This document shows, in pieces, positions 60,001 through 64,000 of a DNA stretch of 64,000 nt (positions are counted from its first letter, which is position 1; each line of letters begins with the position of its first letter). Location of the stretch: positions 51,971,652 through 52,035,651 of the forward strand of contig NC_052017.1 in NCBI RefSeq assembly GCF_015832195.1, in the 5' to 3' direction. Source of the DNA: Motacilla alba alba (taxonomy: Eukaryota > Chordata > Aves > Passeriformes > Motacillidae). The notes beneath the pieces were generated by a model. The model saw only the letters and a list, made by a program, of their open reading frames with translations, was not told the DNA's origin and did not search any database. The translations under genes were made by a program, and so were the position numbers.

Positions 60001-63000
60001 ATTTGTAATGCCTTCCCAAAAGCACTTTAGTGTGGTACATTTTAAGTGTTATTTCTCTTCTACCTGTGATTTTTCTTTGTAATTAAATATTTAAATGGGG
60101 TCAGAGTTTTAGATTCTGGTATTTTCTTCATAATGTATACATTAATAATTTAAATTATTCAAGTCAGAACAGCTGGAGCCTACAGGTCAAAAAGAGGTCT
60201 TGGAAACTCAGGCTGCAAACCAAAACACAGGTCAGCAGGAAGGTGGAAGGATGGCCCAGCACTGCTACATTTTCTTAATTAGCAAATTCCTTCAGATGCC
60301 TTCTAGGACTAAGGACTAACTCAGGTTTGCACCTTCCTTTACTACTGTCTTATTTACATGTTGCAGTTAAAGCTGATCATAGAAGGCTAGTGAAAGCGAA
60401 AAAAAAAAGGATTTTATTTTTGAACGCACAGCCACGATAGATATCTCCTTTAAAGCCAGATCTCAGTGCAACTTGCATGGCAGTGACTCACGATAGTCAC
60501 TTCTTTCAGTGCAGTTGTATTTATATACCTCAGCTGTGAGGCTGCTTTATGTGTTGTAACAGGGTTCAGCACAATCTCTACAGTGATAGCACTGGACTAT
60601 AGGCAGTGAAGGAGCTGTGAGGTTTCATGGCAGTACAAAATATTTAGGACTCAATCAAACACAGCACATGAGATGCTCAGCAAGCAAGGCCAAAACTGGC
60701 CAGTCATGCAGAGGAGAGCCCACTTCCATGGCCAGCAGGGAGCCAGCAGCAGTGCAGTGAGACCTGTGCTGTAGTCAATTAGTATTTGGTGACAAATAAG
60801 TATCCCTGGGAGCAGGGGTGGGAATCCAAACTTCCTTCTTGGTGGGTGTCACATCCAGAAACTTAGTCATGATTTTTCATTTGTATTTCCCTACTATGAA
60901 TACCTCTCCCTACCCTTCATAAGAGGAGGATGGGGGGAAAACAGCCTTTAGAGAGAGCTGTGGCTGATTATCCAGGGAATGCCAACCAATCAGGGTGAGA
61001 AGGCCCCCAAGCTGCAGGACGCCGGGCTCAGCTCTACACTCAACACATCCCACTGGGTACCTGCAGACTGGTGCGTTTTGATTTTCAGTAGTCTCAGCTA
61101 CTGACCATGGTGGAAGTCATGAACTCCCTCTGCAGCACAACCTTTTCTGTGCCTCACACAGGCCAGGTCACATTTCAGAGCTTTAAAATGCACTCCAGTA
61201 TTTTGTGACTCCCCTCCTACAATGCATGCCACTTGCCCATAGTGGACAAAAGGAATAAGATGTTGTTGGAAGCCCTAGGGTACTGTTCCTCCTTACTCCT
61301 TCTGCTTGTTATGAAGTCTTCTCAAGCCTTTGAGCTGTGCACTGTACTTATGCTGCCAACACATGGAATATTTACTTGTTTTTGCCATCAGAACAGCAAT
61401 GCCAATAACAAACTTCATTAAAAACTGCTTCTTTGCTGGTTTAGCACATGTTGCTTCCCAGCCAGGAGCATTGCTGAGACTAGTCCTTAATCCCTGGCCA
61501 TAGAAAAACAATATGGTGCATAATTATCAAGCTGGAAGCCAAAGATGGATAATCTCCTACTGTTCATCTTTGTGGCCAACACACAAACAGGAGGTGGCAA
61601 TCTGCCTGCCTCGCACAGGGAGTAAACCTCAGTCTGTCACTGTACCTCACCATCCAGGCCAGCAAAGGCTTTTGTGTTCAAGAGGAGAAGCGATGTTTCT
61701 TTTCCCTTTTAAAGGGATATAAATTAAAGATCAAGGTTAATATCCTCTGGGTTTTATTTCTTCTGTGAAAAAAAATGTTAGGATTCATCAAACTGACTGA
61801 AAAAGATCTTATAAAATAATGACCAAAGCCTTCCAATTGTCATAAGAGTGGGTGTGGAAAAAATGTGCAGACTGCATCCCTATTTACTTAGGGGCATGAG
61901 GCATTCCAGGTTGCTCACAGGAAAAAGTGGGAGAAGAAGAACAAATACATTTTTTGTTGCTTGCTGCATTTTAGGGATTAAAAGTGTACGTTTTTTTTTT
62001 TCAAAAGGAGTCCAGAAAGTTTAGTCAGATTTTAAAGGGCTCACAGAAAAAGAGTGGGGATTATTGCCTATTTAAATAAAATAGAAGATCAAAGTACTTC
62101 CAAATGAAACATTCACAATACTGACAAGATTTAAGAATTATGAGTCTAATTCTGAAAACTGAGATAATTATAAATTATCCATGAACATGAATTTATTTTA
62201 GGGTAGTTTTAAACTGCAAGTATAACAAGCACTAATGATGGGGAGAAGTCTTTAACAATAAAAGCCAGGCCCATGGAACACAGTATAAACTTAGGAAATA
62301 GCTAAATGGATAATGAAACAAAAAGGAGCAGAAGTATTTAGGTACATAAAGTGCCAGAGGCATTTGAATTGCCACTTCTTAAAACTTAACTTTCCATCCA
62401 GACAACAGCATCTCCCATGGCCCAGCAGAGGCAGATGTGTCAAGAGTGCCACCAGCCTCAAAGCCTCTCCTCTGCTCCACAGCTGTATGTGACTGGATGG
62501 CAGACAGCTCATAAGACATCAATAAAAAAGCTTATTATAAAAATAGCTTCTAAACCTCCTTGCAGCTTGCATTTAAGTAGATTTAAGATCTATTTAAAAA
62601 GCCTACCAAGTGCACCTCCTTACATATGTATTACAAAGGCAGCTGAAAAAAATACACTGCCTTCTTTCAATTCAGATATGAGACTTCTACATTCCTGTGG
62701 AATTTCACAGACACACAAGTCTAGGAAAGCCTACTCCTGCCCTGAACCATGCAGTTCATATCAGTGCTTACTAATCTGCACAGATTTCTCATCCTAGACT
62801 TGAATTAGTAGATATGAACTTAGATGGGCATTGGGATCTGTGTTCCCAGCTCCCACATTTTTCAGTCTGTCATGTTTGTAGTTTTTTTCTTAAAAATTCA
62901 GCTCTTGCTGTGAAAATATCTGCTGGTTTTTTATTTAAGGGAATTTTTTTGCCCTTATTTGCAAGGAAGAGAAGGCAGGGCAAGCCAAATGAACATCATT

Positions 63001-63864
63001 TGGTCTTCAAACAAAAATCAAGTTAAAAAAATGGGGGAAGTTATGTGTATTTTTAAACTCATTCATTATTTGACTCAGTTTTCACAAATGCTTCATTTAG
63101 CAGTGGAATTGAAATGTGATTATCAAAGTACTATCTGAAAGGAGGATGGAAAAACTACTTCTGGTGAGACTTCTGGTGTTAATTAGATTTCTTGTAAACG
63201 TTCCCCTTCCTTCTCAACTCTAGATATTATATTAATATTTCATCAGAAAAAAGTAAAAGCACAGACCCAGTTAGCCCATGACTCCTGCCCGGTTTATCAT
63301 CATGAAGTCCACATAAGTTTTCAAAGGGTTTTTTAGAAATTATCTACCTAAAACTTGTTGGACCTAAATGGAGATAGAGGGGGAAAAGCATATCTTGTAC
63401 CAATAAACAGTGGCAGATCAAGTGCTGAGTTACTAAGGGTGTTAGTGCCTGGTTTAGTTAAACAGGAGCTCAGTTTCAGGTGCTGGAGGCCCAGCCTGCT
63501 GGACCCTTTACCTGATATGACCACACTGAGCTTCCTGGAGTTCCTTCTTGCTTGAAAGAAAAAGACCTTCCTGAAGAGAAGCAGCAATCACTTTAAAAGG
63601 AAAAGCAGTGGGAAAATAAAAAGCTGCACAGAGGTCTAGGGAAGTCTGGCAGCAGCCTCCCCAGCTGCACCACCATGTGTTAGTCCTGTCACTCACAAAT
63701 TCAAAATCCTGACCCTGATTTAAGTATAAATCAGTTCCTTGTCCAAGTCATTCCTCATGTACAACCTAGATGCCACTATCTCTTGTTTTCAGATCCATGG
63801 TGTCCCTGACATGCTAAAAGAAGAGCAAAGTCTTCACTTGGTCACAACTTCACTTGACACACCT
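60001..63864. other. AT-rich gene-free stretch
   Basis: No gene recognised. The 126-codon plus frame at 62417-62797 has no known domain. A CCAATCAG word near 60985 lies in moderately GC-rich DNA, but there is no CpG clustering to support a promoter. Confidence 0.4.
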
Positions 63865-64000
63865 GAATGACAGGATGCTATCCAGAGGGATCTGGACAGG
63901 CTCTTAATTACGCCCATGAGACTCTTGTGAGGTTTAACAAGACCAAGTGCAAAGTGCTGCATTTGGGTTGGGACAACCCCAGTATCAACACAGGCTGGGG
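63865..64000 (+). repeat. CR1 LINE fragment running off the right edge
   Basis: Forward CR1 sequence from the end of ORF2: GACAGGATGCTATCCAGAGG, ATCTGGACAGGCTC, GAGGTTTAACAAGACCAAGTGCAAAGTGCTGCATTTGGGTTGGG and CCCCAGTATCAACACAGGCTGGGG. The matching CR1 protein region is near the reverse-transcriptase C-terminus. There are changes and small gaps against the consensus, so it is not active. The copy continues beyond the window. Confidence 0.9.

Noticed and set aside
60960..61100. CCAAT-box and slightly GC-rich region as a second promoter
   Set aside because: There is no CpG clustering, TATA box or following exon.
1..64000. CRISPR arrays, prokaryotic operons, tRNA or rRNA genes
   Set aside because: No regularly spaced direct repeats, ribosome-binding-site-led gene strings or RNA gene signatures were seen. 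The repeats present are those of a vertebrate genome.

Overview
The window looks like a piece of a bird nuclear chromosome. The evidence is several fragments of CR1 LINEs (CR1 is the dominant bird retroposon), three solo or near-solo LTRs of endogenous retroviruses of bird type, an AT-rich background, and one sharp, very GC-rich CpG island. Nothing indicates bacterial, phage or organellar DNA. There are no operons, no CRISPR array, and no rRNA or tRNA that I can recognise. The species cannot be fixed from the sequence.

Layout. 1-33.7 kb is AT-rich, gene-poor DNA holding CR1 fragments (1.9-3.1, 13.9-14.2, 15.9-16.3 and 21.2-21.4 kb), an ERV LTR nested inside a CR1 (1.95-2.70 kb), a reverse-oriented ERVL-type LTR (15.16-15.76 kb), a solo LTR with a target duplication (20.05-20.34 kb), and simple repeats. 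33.7-34.7 kb is a CpG island, the only promoter-like region. It is flanked by an 18-G run and contains GC boxes, a CACGTG E-box and a GCCCG pentamer array. Its minus strand has three splice-donor-like sites and a short ATG-started reading frame that ends at one of them. 35-64 kb is again AT-rich and gene-poor, with a second copy of the 20-kb LTR (48.78-49.07 kb), a 19-bp triplicate repeat (43.2 kb), an AT-rich cruciform (39.5 kb), an inverted repeat (59.95 kb), a reverse CR1 (57.2-57.7 kb) and a CR1 fragment running off the right edge.

Interpretation. The simplest reading is the 5' end of one vertebrate gene. A CpG-island promoter near 34.2-34.7 kb probably transcribes leftwards (minus strand), a very long first intron fills much of the left half, and the right half is upstream intergenic DNA or an intron of a longer isoform. 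A possible downstream exon on the minus strand (23.76-23.94 kb) is in phase with the candidate first coding exon, but neither is confirmed. I do not recognise the gene and give no symbol. Nearly all longer open frames here look like chance frames in GC-rich, low-complexity or transposon-derived DNA. No new protein system is visible. The parts most worth following up are the promoter with its candidate exons, and several candidate regulatory elements.
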